In this document: positions 43,446 to 51,731 of the stretch, piece by piece
Layout: every line of letters starts with the position of its first letter
Position numbering within the stretch: position 1 is the first letter of the stretch
DNA from: Mycobacterium dioxanotrophicus
GTDB taxonomy: Bacteria > Actinomycetota > Actinomycetes > Mycobacteriales > Mycobacteriaceae
Assembly (NCBI RefSeq): GCF_002157835.1
Contig: NZ_CP020809.1
Span: 248,001 to 312,000 of the forward strand
Length of the DNA: 64,000 nt
Reading direction: 5' to 3'
Notes under the pieces: generated by a model
Told to the model about the DNA's origin: nothing
The model's input: only the letters and a program-made list of their open reading frames with translations
Database searches by the model: none
Made by a program: the position numbers and the translations under genes

Positions 43446-44779
43446 ACCGCGCTCCCGACCGGGTGGCGAAGCTGTGGCCCAGGACCGGACCAGCTGCCCT
43501 GGAGCCGCTGCGCGGCAAGGACGCCCGAGCGGGCACCGTCCTCGTGGAAGCCCCATCCGTGATACGCGCCTGCGAATGCGATCCGGTGATCGCCCAACTC
43601 GGGCAGGCGTCGTTGTGCGGCAACGAAATTCGGTGTGTACTGCGGGTGTTCGTACACCATGGCGGCGTGCACTGCATCGGGATCGACTCTGCCGCCGTCG
43701 CCGAGGGTCACCAGGAACCGTCGATCCGTCGCGTCGAGGCGCTGCAGTCGGCTGAGGTCGTAGCTGACCAGAACCCGGTCCGAGGATGAGGCGCAGTCCG
43801 GCAGCCGATAGTTCCATGACGCTCGGGCCCGGTGGCGCGTCGGCAACACCGACGTATCGGTATGCAGCACAGTGTGGTTCACGGAATAGGTCAACGCACC
43901 GAGAATCTCCGTCTCGGCTGCGGTGGGCCCGTCGAGAACGGCCAGGGCCTGGTCTGGATGGGTCGCGATGACGGCTGCATCGAACTGGTCGACCCGGCCC
44001 GCGTCGTCGCGGACCACCACCCCTGTCGCGGTGCGAGCCACGCTGCGCACCGGAACGCCAGTGCGGACGGTGTGCAGCCGCGCGGTGATCGCGTCCACGT
44101 ACCGAGCTGAGCCGCCGGTCACGGTGCGCCATGTCGGCGATCCGAATACCGTCAGCATCCCGTGGTGATCAAGGAACCGCAACAGGTATCCGAGCGGGTA
44201 GTCGAGTGCGATGTTCGGGGGACACGACCACACCGCGGCGACCAACGGCACCATGAAATGTGCTGTGAAATAGCGGGAAAACCGCGCAGAGGTCAGGAAT
44301 TCGCCGAGGGTGCGGCAGCTGCCGTCGTCCAGTGCGAGTTCGGTGCGGGCCAGTCGGTGAAAGCGCGTCACCTCCGCGAGCATCCGCTGATAGCGCAGCC
44401 GAACCACCGCGGACGGTTGCGCCAACAACCCGCTGGGTCCTTTGGCCCCGGCGTACTGCAGACCGCAGCCGTCACACCGGACGGACATCGACATGTCCGA
44501 TTCCTGAGATTGCACGCCGAGCTCATCGAACAGCTTCAGCAGAGTCGGGTAGGTGCGGTCGTTGAAGACGATGAATCCCGAGTCGACCGCAACCGTGGAT
44601 GCTTCATCGCGGCCGGTCGGCAGCCGATGGGTGTGCGCGTGTCCACCACAGCGCGGTTGCGCCTCGAACAGCGTGACCTCGGCGTCTCGGGCCAGGACCC
44701 ACGCGGCGGTCAAGCCGGACACACCACTGCCGATGACAGCGATCCGCCGGACGAGCGATGTCTCCTCTTGTCGATTCAC
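43442..44779 (-). CDS. FAD-dependent amine oxidase-like flavoprotein (Rv0449c-like)
   Basis: A 445-residue flavoprotein. The FAD-binding loop IAVIGSGVSGLTAAWVLARD is near the N-terminus, followed by EAQPRCGGHAHTH; DRTYPTLLKLFDELGV and PLVAAVWS are typical of the NAD(P)/FAD protein group found with CFA synthases (COG2907). It leads the operon with DUF1365, ufaA1, sigK and rskA. The GTG at 44779 is chosen; no ribosome-binding site is visible, and the SigK-type -10 box ends 7 nt upstream, so a leaderless transcript starting at the GTG is likely. The reaction may be oxidation or desaturation of a fatty acyl chain. Confidence 0.9.
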   Translation of the reverse strand: MNRQEETSLVRRIAVIGSGVSGLTAAWVLARDAEVTLFEAQPRCGGHAHTHRLPTGRDEASTVAVDSGFIVFNDRTYPTLLKLFDELGVQSQESDMSMSVRCDGCGLQYAGAKGPSGLLAQPSAVVRLRYQRMLAEVTRFHRLARTELALDDGSCRTLGEFLTSARFSRYFTAHFMVPLVAAVWSCPPNIALDYPLGYLLRFLDHHGMLTVFGSPTWRTVTGGSARYVDAITARLHTVRTGVPVRSVARTATGVVVRDDAGRVDQFDAAVIATHPDQALAVLDGPTAAETEILGALTYSVNHTVLHTDTSVLPTRHRARASWNYRLPDCASSSDRVLVSYDLSRLQRLDATDRRFLVTLGDGGRVDPDAVHAAMVYEHPQYTPNFVAAQRRLPELGDHRIAFAGAYHGWGFHEDGARSGVLAAQRLQGSWSGPGPQLRHPVGSAV

Positions 44780-44786
44780 ACCAGAG

Positions 44787-44813
44787 GTTCGTCGCTGCGC
44801 GGCACCTGGATGG
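44787..44813 (-). promoter_or_regulatory. SigK-type promoter of the flavoprotein-DUF1365-ufaA1-sigK-rskA operon
   Basis: On the minus strand: CCATCC (44808-44813), a 15-nt spacer, ACGAAC (44787-44792). The -35 is exact and the -10 matches 4 of 6 positions of CCGAAT. It falls between the end of aspA and the flavoprotein GTG, with the same spacing as the perfect SDR promoter. Confidence 0.68.
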
Positions 44814-44834
44814 GTGTGGTGCCGCGGACAATGC

Positions 44835-46256
44835 TCAGAGCGCCTCGGCGGCCTTGGGATCGTTTGGCCGGCAGAGGTTCTCGGGGCTGAGGATGCGAGC
44901 CAAGGTCTCCTCGTCGAGCAGCGCCGAGCGTCGCACCAGCTCAGGGATCGACGCGCCGGTGGCGATGGCCTCGGCGACGAGCGCGGTGGCCGCCTCGTAG
45001 CCGAGCACAGGATTGAGCGCTGTGGCGATGCTGGCCGACCGCAGCACGGTGTCACGCATGTGCTCGGCATTGGCGGTGATGCCCTGGATGCACCGCGTGC
45101 CGAGGACGTCGACGGCGGCCGTGAGGTGGTTGAGCGAGGACAGCAGGGCCCGGGCGATGATGGGCTCGAAGGCGTTGAGCTGCAACTGCCCGGCCTCGGC
45201 GGCCATGGTGACCGTGAGGTCGTTGCCGATGACCTCGAACGCGACCTGATTGACGACTTCCGGGATCACCGGGTTGACCTTGCCCGGCATGATGCTCGAA
45301 CCGGCTTGCACGGCAGGCAGGTTGATCTCGCCCAGCCCGGCCCGCGGGCCTGAGGACAGCAGCCGCAGATCGTTGCAGATCTTCGACAGCTTCACCGCGG
45401 CCCGCTTGGTTACACCGGAGAGCTGCACGAAGGCCCCGACGTCGGAGGTCGCCTCGACCAGGTTCCCGGCAGTGCTCAGCGGCAAGCCGGTGAGCACGCG
45501 CAGCCGCTCACAGACCAGCGCGGCGTACTGCGGATGGGTATTGAGGCCGGTACCTATGGCTGTGCCACCCAGGTTGATCTCGGCGATGAGCGCCAAGGCC
45601 TCTTCGAGCCGGTCGGCGTCTTCACCGATGGTGATGGCGTACGCGCCGAACTCCTGGCCGAGCGTCATCGGCACGGCGTCCTGCAACTGAGTGCGACCGA
45701 GCTTGAGCATGTCGGCGAATTCGATCGATTTGGCGGTGCAGCGCTCGGCGAGCCCGCGCAATGCCTGTTCGAGGGACCGCGCAGCCATCCCGAGGGCGAC
45801 TTTGACCGCGGTGGGGTAGACGTCGTTGGTGCTCTGCCCGAGGTTGACGTGCTCGAGCGGATGAAGGTGGCGATACTCGCCCCGCTGGTGACCGAGGATT
45901 TCCAGCGCGCGGTTGGCGATCACCTCGTTGGCGTTCATGTTTGTCGACGTTCCGGCGCCGCCCTGGATCTGGTCCACGACGAACTGGTCGTGCAGGGCCC
46001 CACCGCGGATCTCGATGCACGCCGCGATGATGGCCTGGGCGATTCCGTCGTCGAGCTGCCCGAGCTGTAGATTCGCCTCGGCCGCAGCCTGTTTCACCGC
46101 AGCCAGAGCCACCACCAGATCAGGGTTTTGCGAGATCGGCACGCCGCTGATGGGGAAGTTCTCCAGCGCGCGGGCGGTGTGCACGCCGTAGTAGACGTCG
46201 GCGGGGACATCCTTGTCGCCGAGTAGGTCGTGCTCAGTGCGGGTCGGGGTGGGCAT
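44835..46256 (-). CDS. aspA: Aspartate ammonia-lyase
   Basis: A 473-residue member of the fumarase/aspartase family. N-terminal RTEHDLLGDKDVPADVYYGVHTARALENFPISG is typical of aspartases rather than fumarases; GGAGTSTNMNANEVIANRA and the signature GSSIMPGKVNPVIPE are complete. It converts L-aspartate to fumarate and ammonia. Last gene of a five-gene operon, 3 nt after the M20 hydrolase, which suggests that the hydrolase releases aspartate from an N-substituted precursor. This would feed carbon to the TCA cycle and release ammonia. Confidence 0.93.
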   Translation of the reverse strand: MPTPTRTEHDLLGDKDVPADVYYGVHTARALENFPISGVPISQNPDLVVALAAVKQAAAEANLQLGQLDDGIAQAIIAACIEIRGGALHDQFVVDQIQGGAGTSTNMNANEVIANRALEILGHQRGEYRHLHPLEHVNLGQSTNDVYPTAVKVALGMAARSLEQALRGLAERCTAKSIEFADMLKLGRTQLQDAVPMTLGQEFGAYAITIGEDADRLEEALALIAEINLGGTAIGTGLNTHPQYAALVCERLRVLTGLPLSTAGNLVEATSDVGAFVQLSGVTKRAAVKLSKICNDLRLLSSGPRAGLGEINLPAVQAGSSIMPGKVNPVIPEVVNQVAFEVIGNDLTVTMAAEAGQLQLNAFEPIIARALLSSLNHLTAAVDVLGTRCIQGITANAEHMRDTVLRSASIATALNPVLGYEAATALVAEAIATGASIPELVRRSALLDEETLARILSPENLCRPNDPKAAEAL

Positions 46257-46259
46257 GGT

Positions 46260-47417
46260 TCATCTTCCAACGAGCAGCCGGTGACGGATGGCGGTTTGGC
46301 CGGCGGCATCGATAACAGTGCCCGCCAGGGCGAGCGCGCCTTGCGCGATGGCCGCTTCGGCAGCCGGAGTGATGGTGGCAGCGGCGAACTCTGGTTGATG
46401 GTTGACCGCGGGCAGTGAGTCAATACCGATATACGGATGGATGGCGGGCAGCGTCTGCGACACGTTGCCCATGTCGGTGGACGCCCGCGCCATCATCGTG
46501 TCGGGCCCGGTCGCGAAGCGCCGGCCCGCGGCGGTCGCGCGGCGCTCGTAGCAGGCGAGCAGCTCATCGTCGGTCCGGAACTCCGCATACGGCTTGGATT
46601 CCGGGGTCACCGTGAGCTCGGCACCCGACGCCAGGGCACCGGCTTCGAAGCAGCGCATCACCTTGGGCTCGATCTCGGCCAACTGCGCGAGCGTTTCGGC
46701 GCGCACGTACCACCGGCCCTCGGTGCGTTCGGCGATCGCGTTCGGGGCCTCACCACCCCGGGTCATCATGCCGTGCACCCGTACCGACGACGGTAGTTGT
46801 TGACGCAGCAGCCCTATCGCGACCTGGGCGATGGTGAATGCGTCGGCCGCGTTGATACCGCGTTCCGGGTAGGCGGCAGCGTGCGACGACTTGCCGTGGT
46901 AGGCGATGTGGCTGTGCGACACGGCAAATGGCTGGGCCCGCGCCACGTCGACCGGGCCGGGATGGACCATCGCGGCGGCGTGCAAACCGTCGAAGCCGTT
47001 GCGCTCCAGCAGTTCGATCTTGCCGCCGCCGCCCTCTTCGGCCGGGGTGCCGATCACCGACAGGGTCAAGCCCAGATCGTCGACGACGGGCCCCAGCGCG
47101 AGCGCAGCGCCGACGGTGATCGCGGAGATCAGGTTGTGCCCGCACGCGTGACCGAGCCCGGGCAGCGCGTCGTACTCGGCGCACAGCGCGATGCGCAGGT
47201 CGCCGCTGCCGATCCGCGCCGCGAACGCGGTGTCCAGGCCGCAGTACTTCTCGGTGACGTCAAACCCGTTGTCCGCCAAGGGACCGGCGACACGCGGGGC
47301 CGACCACACCTCTTCCCAGGCGATCTCGGGATGATCGTAGAGGTCGCGGGACAGCTCGATCAGCCCCGCGTGGGCCGCGCTGACCCCGGTGGCGACGGCG
47401 GCGTCGACGGTGGTCAC
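46260..47417 (-). CDS. M20-family amidohydrolase (PM20D2/AbgB-like)
   Basis: A 385-residue zinc-dependent M20 peptidase/amidohydrolase. Motifs are DHPEIAWEE, CAEYDALPGLGHACGHNL (metal ligands), GTPAEEGGGGK (catalytic Glu and ligand), and SHSHIAYHGKSSHAAAYPE in the lid domain. Closest types cleave N-acyl amino acids or dipeptide-like amides, such as p-aminobenzoyl-glutamate. The start is GTG at 47417, overlapping the DUF1028 stop (GTGA). Followed within 3 nt by aspartase, so cleavage of an N-acyl- or N-formyl-aspartate is a testable prediction. Confidence 0.88.
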   Translation of the reverse strand: MTTVDAAVATGVSAAHAGLIELSRDLYDHPEIAWEEVWSAPRVAGPLADNGFDVTEKYCGLDTAFAARIGSGDLRIALCAEYDALPGLGHACGHNLISAITVGAALALGPVVDDLGLTLSVIGTPAEEGGGGKIELLERNGFDGLHAAAMVHPGPVDVARAQPFAVSHSHIAYHGKSSHAAAYPERGINAADAFTIAQVAIGLLRQQLPSSVRVHGMMTRGGEAPNAIAERTEGRWYVRAETLAQLAEIEPKVMRCFEAGALASGAELTVTPESKPYAEFRTDDELLACYERRATAAGRRFATGPDTMMARASTDMGNVSQTLPAIHPYIGIDSLPAVNHQPEFAAATITPAAEAAIAQGALALAGTVIDAAGQTAIRHRLLVGR

Positions 47418-48088
47418 TGGTCCCCCGGAACTCCGTAGGACGGTGCCCGGGTCGGGTCGACGCCACGCACGCGGTAGTCATTTTTCTGCGGCTGCCACAG
47501 CGCCCACAACGCGGCCAGCTCACCGATGGGATCGTCGGAGTGGTCGACCCGAAGGTCGGTCACGGGCCACGGAACATCTTCCACCACAAGCATTCCGGCG
47601 GAGTGCACGGGGCCGGCCTCGCCGCCGGCGGCGAGTGCCGCGCGCAGCCCGTCGAGCAGCCTGTCCTCGAACGCCTTGGCGGTGCTGCCGGCATAGCCGC
47701 CCAGCAGTTCGGCGATCACCGACTCGTCGGCGAGCAGATTGCCCGCCGCCACTGCCGCTTCGCCTTCGAGGTGGGTGTGCACGCCGAGGCTGTTGGGCCC
47801 GGAGTGCACGGCGGTGCTGCCATTGGCGTCGACGACGGTCAGCTGCCGGTAGTCGGGGAACTTCTCTTGTGCCAGTACGGCTTTGAGTGCGGCCTCGGCA
47901 TCGAGTTCCCCGGCGAGCGCATCGAGCACGAGCGTCCCGAGGGCCGGGTTGGTGACATTCTGCGACGCGACCACCCCAACCCCGGCCCGGGCGTGGGCGC
48001 AGCGCGATGCGACCGCGGGGCTCGACGACGAGATCACGATGCCGAAGGCGCCGGTGCCGGAGTCACGGGCGACAAGGGAGAACGTCAT
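47414..48088 (-). CDS. DUF1028 family protein
   Basis: A 224-residue DUF1028 protein (MTFSLVARDSGTGAFGIVISSSSPAVASRCAHARAGVG...), a family with an Ntn-hydrolase-like fold, often next to Rid proteins and M20 hydrolases. The ATG at 48088 overlaps the Rid stop (ATGA). Thr2 could serve as a nucleophile if Met is removed, which is inference. Its role in the pathway is unknown; autocatalytic hydrolysis of an amide or a ring-opened intermediate is possible. Confidence 0.85.
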   Translation of the reverse strand: MTFSLVARDSGTGAFGIVISSSSPAVASRCAHARAGVGVVASQNVTNPALGTLVLDALAGELDAEAALKAVLAQEKFPDYRQLTVVDANGSTAVHSGPNSLGVHTHLEGEAAVAAGNLLADESVIAELLGGYAGSTAKAFEDRLLDGLRAALAAGGEAGPVHSAGMLVVEDVPWPVTDLRVDHSDDPIGELAALWALWQPQKNDYRVRGVDPTRAPSYGVPGDQ

Positions 48089-48522
48089 TTCGCCTCCCCA
48101 GAGATCACCGCGGTGGCGTCGATCTCGACGAGCCACTCGGGGCGGGCGAGGGCCTCGACCACCAGGCCCGTCGACACCGGGAAGACGCCCTTGAGCCAGC
48201 GTCCCATGACCCGGTACACGGTCTCTCGATACCGGATGTCGGTGAGGTACACGGTGACCTTGACGATGTCGCGCAGCGAGCTGCCTGCCTCATCGAGGAG
48301 CATCGCGATGTTGCTCATCGCCTTCTCGGTCTGCGCTTCGACGTCGCCGATACCCACTGATTCCCGTGTCTCGAGGTCCTGGCCGATCTGCCCGCGCAGG
48401 TAGACCACCCCGCCGGCGACGACGGCCTGGCACAGGTCGTTGTCGAGGTTCTGTTCGGGATAGGTGTCCTTGGTGTTGAAGGGCCGGATCCGGGTGTGGG
48501 TCGGTGTTGCGATGTCGGTCAT
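48085..48522 (-). CDS. Rid (YjgF/YER057c/UK114) family protein lacking the catalytic Arg
   Basis: A 145-residue Rid-family protein with VVYLRGQIGQDLETRESVGIGDVEAQTEKAMSNIAMLLDEAGSSLRDIVKVTVYLTD and RPEWLVEIDATAVISG. The Arg that positions the imine carboxylate in E. coli RidA (Arg105, FPARS) is replaced: here FPVSTGLVVEAL has no Arg at that position. It is therefore probably a Rid4-7-type protein and not a general 2-aminoacrylate deaminase. The ATG at 48522 (AGAGGA about 8 nt upstream) is preferred over GTG at 48528. It lies 21 nt after the monooxygenase gene. Confidence 0.86.
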   Translation of the reverse strand: MTDIATPTHTRIRPFNTKDTYPEQNLDNDLCQAVVAGGVVYLRGQIGQDLETRESVGIGDVEAQTEKAMSNIAMLLDEAGSSLRDIVKVTVYLTDIRYRETVYRVMGRWLKGVFPVSTGLVVEALARPEWLVEIDATAVISGEAK

Positions 48523-48543
48523 GACCACTGTCCTCTTTCCTCT

Positions 48544-49800
48544 TCAGGTCTGGTTGGCGGCTTTGTAGGCCAGGTAGCTGCGCTGGATCGCGATCTGGTC
48601 GGCGAGATATTTGGCGTCGTGCCAGACGCCCCAGATGAAGCTCGAACCGCGTCGGGACTGCCAAGGAAGTCCGAGGAAGTACACGCCGGGCTCCGTCGAC
48701 ACGCCGCGCTGGTGTTTCGGTTTGCCGTTTTCGTCGAACGCGTCGACCTGCAGCCAGCCGTAGTCGAACGCGAAGCCGACGGCCCAGATGATCGACGTGA
48801 TCCCGGCGGCGGCGAAATCCAGCACGAGGATGGGATGGGTCACGCAGCCCGGGTTGGGGCCGAGGATGCGGGCCTGCGGCTCCTCGGGCAGATCGAGACC
48901 GTTGCGGGCGACGTAGGCGTCGGCCTCGTCGAGCATCGACAGGTAGTTCGCGTCGCCGGCCTCGATGTTGTTCCGCAGATCGGGGGCGAAGCGCATGACA
49001 CCGTTGTCGAACGCGCCGGCCATGCCGAGCAGCGTGATCCCGCTGGCGGCCAGCGACCGGAAATCGACGGTGTGCCCGCCGTGCGCGCCGCTGACGGCGA
49101 TGGTGACATGCTCGGCTCCGCGTGGCGGTGCGGCCATGTCCCACTTGCCGAGAACGCCGAGCCACCAGCAGAAGTCGCGGTTGCGGTAGCTGCGGGGCGG
49201 CCGGTCGTGCGGACCGACGGCGAGGTAGACCTGCCGGCCCGACTGCTGCAGTTCGTCGGCGATCTGCACACCTGACGATCCGGCGCCGACGACCAGTACG
49301 GCGCCGTCGGGCAGCTGCTGCGGATTGTGATAAGCGCTCGAATGAAGCTGGTGGATACCCACGCTTTGCGGAACGACTGGCGGGATGACGGGCTTCTGGA
49401 ACGCGCCGGTTGCCGCCACGACGTAGCGGGCCTCGATGGTGCCGTCGGAGGTCTGGGCGGTGAAGCCCGGCCGGCCGTCGTTCTTGCGGACCGATGTCAC
49501 CTCGACGCCGGTGCGGATGGGCGCGTCGATCTTCTCGGCGTAGGAGACGAGATAGTCGGCGACCTGTTCCTTGCCGGCGAACCCGTCGGGGTCGATATTG
49601 AACTCCTGGCCCGGAAAGCGGTCATGCCAGGCGGGCCCGTTGGCCACCAGTGAGTCCCACCGCCACGACCGCCAGCGCTCGGCGACCCGATCGCGCTCGA
49701 CGACGAGGTGCGGAACGCCCTGCAAACCGAGGTGCTCGCTCATCGCGATACCGGCTTGACCCGCGCCGACGACGAGAACCTCGGTCTCTTGGCTCGACAT
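48544..49800 (-). CDS. Flavin-dependent monooxygenase (FMO/CzcO-like)
   Basis: A 418-residue flavoprotein with two dinucleotide-binding motifs: VLVVGAGQAGIAMSEHLG (FAD, about residue 8) and VLVVGAGSSGVQIADELQQ (NADPH, about residue 168). The intervening ERWRSWRWDSLVANGPAWHDRFPG, FHSSAYHNP-like HSSAYHNPQQLP and ATGAFQKP motifs are typical of class B flavin monooxygenases. GGAGG lies 5 nt before the ATG at 49800. As the first gene of the Rid-DUF1028-M20-aspartase operon it probably hydroxylates or N-oxygenates a nitrogen compound before hydrolysis. A palindrome 55-75 nt upstream is a likely operator. Confidence 0.88.
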   Translation of the reverse strand: MSSQETEVLVVGAGQAGIAMSEHLGLQGVPHLVVERDRVAERWRSWRWDSLVANGPAWHDRFPGQEFNIDPDGFAGKEQVADYLVSYAEKIDAPIRTGVEVTSVRKNDGRPGFTAQTSDGTIEARYVVAATGAFQKPVIPPVVPQSVGIHQLHSSAYHNPQQLPDGAVLVVGAGSSGVQIADELQQSGRQVYLAVGPHDRPPRSYRNRDFCWWLGVLGKWDMAAPPRGAEHVTIAVSGAHGGHTVDFRSLAASGITLLGMAGAFDNGVMRFAPDLRNNIEAGDANYLSMLDEADAYVARNGLDLPEEPQARILGPNPGCVTHPILVLDFAAAGITSIIWAVGFAFDYGWLQVDAFDENGKPKHQRGVSTEPGVYFLGLPWQSRRGSSFIWGVWHDAKYLADQIAIQRSYLAYKAANQT

Positions 49801-49854
49801 CCCAACCTCCACTGCTCGGACAGAATCGCTCGTTGGAAACCATGATTCAGCCGC

Positions 49855-49874
49855 GCGCTGTATCTGTACAGCGC
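49855..49874. promoter_or_regulatory. Inverted-repeat operator upstream of the monooxygenase operon
   Basis: GCGCTGTA (49855-49862) and TACAGCGC (49867-49874) are exact inverses with a 4-bp spacer, in an AT-richer stretch 55-75 nt upstream of the monooxygenase ATG. No regulator gene is adjacent, so the controlling protein lies elsewhere. Confidence 0.6.
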
Positions 49875-50095
49875 ATATATTCGATCTAATTCATCTGAAA
49901 AACCGATCCGCGGCCGGGCGGCGCGATCCGTGCGGGGGTAACGGTTCACCGGCCCGTCACCATGCGTTCGACGTGGCGCACAGCGCCGGGGCACGGTTTG
50001 GACCACCATCTTCAGATGTGGGCACGAGACGTTTGACAGCACCCGGCGAGACTCCCGATACCGGGATCCCGACGGCGGTGGCCGCCAGCATGACG

Positions 50096-51721
50096 ATGGC
50101 CGAGCAGTACGACTGGCATCAGGACTATCTTCGCAGGCACCGGGTGTCGCGACGGAACTTTCTGCGAGGCTCGGCAGCATTGGCGGCAGTCGCCGGTCTC
50201 GGGGTATCTCCGTTCGGTCACCGCGCCTACGCCGCCGACGCACCGCTGACGGTGGCCAACCGCCGCGTGGGCTACGGTTCCGACGCGGCGAGCCAACTGC
50301 GGTTCGCCGCACAGCTGTCGCGCAGCCCGGGCGGGCTGAAAGTCTTCGTCGATCACGGCCCCACGCCGGCGCTGGGCGCGACGGCCGAGGCCGAGGTCCG
50401 CAACCTGGTCACGCAGATTCCCGACAGTCGTGGGGGTGTGCTCGCGGCCGAGCAGTTCTACGCCCATGTGCCGGTCGACGGGTTGCCGGGACGAGCACCG
50501 CATTTTTATCAGTGGCGCACCGAAGACGGTTTCGTCAGCGACGTGTTGTCCGCGTCGACGGCGATGCCCAGCGCACGCGACGCACAGGTCCCGTTCAGAT
50601 TCACCATGTTGGGCGATCAGGGGACCGATGACACCCCGGCGCTGCCGCCGGGATTGAAGCCCGGCGATTACGACGACCAGTACTACAAGCCGGACAACGA
50701 CCCGACCGTCGGACATACCACCAACGTGTTGAACCAAATCGTCGCGTCACGCCCGGATTTCCATGTGCTGGCCGGGGATATCGCCTACGCCGACCCCTCG
50801 GGTGCGGGTAAGCCGGGAACGTTCGTGCCCTCGGGCGGGGGCAATCCGCCGTCGGGATTCGACAAGTTCAATCCGTTCGTGTGGGACGTCTACTTCGGGT
50901 CGATCGAGCGCAGCGCCGCGACGACGCCGTGGATGTTCGCCACCGGCAATCACGACATGGAAGCGAGCTACCCGGCGCACGGGTACGCCGGGCATCTGGC
51001 CCGGCTCGACTTCCCGGGCAACGGCCCCAAGACCTGCCCGTCGGTGTACTCGTTCGTCTACGGCAACGTCGCGGTGCTCTCCTTGGACGCCAACGACGTC
51101 AGCTACGAGATCAAGGCGAACACCGGGTACTCGGGTGGGGCCCAGAACAGCTGGGTGGAACGCACGTTGGCCGCGCACCGGGCCGATCCCGACATCGACT
51201 TCATCGTCTGCTTCTTCCATCACTGTGCGTATTCGACGACGGATTCGCACGCCAGTGACGGCGGCGTCCGCGCGGCCTGGGTCGACTTGTTCGACCGCCA
51301 TCGGGTGGACCTGGTGCTACAGGGCCACAACCACGTCTTCGAGCGGACCGATCCGATTCGTGGCGGCCGCCCGACGCGGGCCGCCGAAGACAACGCCGTC
51401 GTCTATCCCGACACCGACGGCACGGTGTATTACACGGTGGGTTCGGGCGGGCGGCCGCGCTACAACTTTCAGCCAGGCGAATCGGAGAGCTATCGCGGGC
51501 ACGTGATAGCCGACACCTTCGTGCCCAACAGCTACGTTTGGGATGCCAACGGAGACAAGCAGCCTGAGGGCGTCGCGTGGTCACGGGTGCGGTTCCGCAA
51601 CTACGCCTTCATCCGCGTCGATGTGCGGCCCGGGACGTTCGTCAGTGAGATGGATGTCGTCGCGGTCGACGAATACGGCAATGAACTGGACAAGCTCACC
51701 TACCGGCGACAGCCGTCGTAG
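50096..51721 (+). CDS. Tat-exported purple acid phosphatase-like metallophosphoesterase
   Basis: A 541-residue protein. The N-terminus has a Tat signal, RRNFLRGSAALAAVAGLGVS (Arg-Arg near residues 18-19), so it is exported folded. A fibronectin-like N-terminal domain is followed by a metallophosphoesterase with the five metal motifs: GDQG (about 180), AGDIAYAD (about 224), GNHD (about 285), FFHH (about 373) and GHNH (about 411). This matches bacterial purple acid phosphatases, which release phosphate from monoesters outside the cytoplasm. Start uncertain: ATG at 50096 or 50090, with no obvious ribosome site; an open frame extends upstream to 49973 but lacks protein-like features. Confidence 0.86.
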   Translation: MAEQYDWHQDYLRRHRVSRRNFLRGSAALAAVAGLGVSPFGHRAYAADAPLTVANRRVGYGSDAASQLRFAAQLSRSPGGLKVFVDHGPTPALGATAEAEVRNLVTQIPDSRGGVLAAEQFYAHVPVDGLPGRAPHFYQWRTEDGFVSDVLSASTAMPSARDAQVPFRFTMLGDQGTDDTPALPPGLKPGDYDDQYYKPDNDPTVGHTTNVLNQIVASRPDFHVLAGDIAYADPSGAGKPGTFVPSGGGNPPSGFDKFNPFVWDVYFGSIERSAATTPWMFATGNHDMEASYPAHGYAGHLARLDFPGNGPKTCPSVYSFVYGNVAVLSLDANDVSYEIKANTGYSGGAQNSWVERTLAAHRADPDIDFIVCFFHHCAYSTTDSHASDGGVRAAWVDLFDRHRVDLVLQGHNHVFERTDPIRGGRPTRAAEDNAVVYPDTDGTVYYTVGSGGRPRYNFQPGESESYRGHVIADTFVPNSYVWDANGDKQPEGVAWSRVRFRNYAFIRVDVRPGTFVSEMDVVAVDEYGNELDKLTYRRQPS

Positions 51722-51731
51722 CCTCGGGCAT

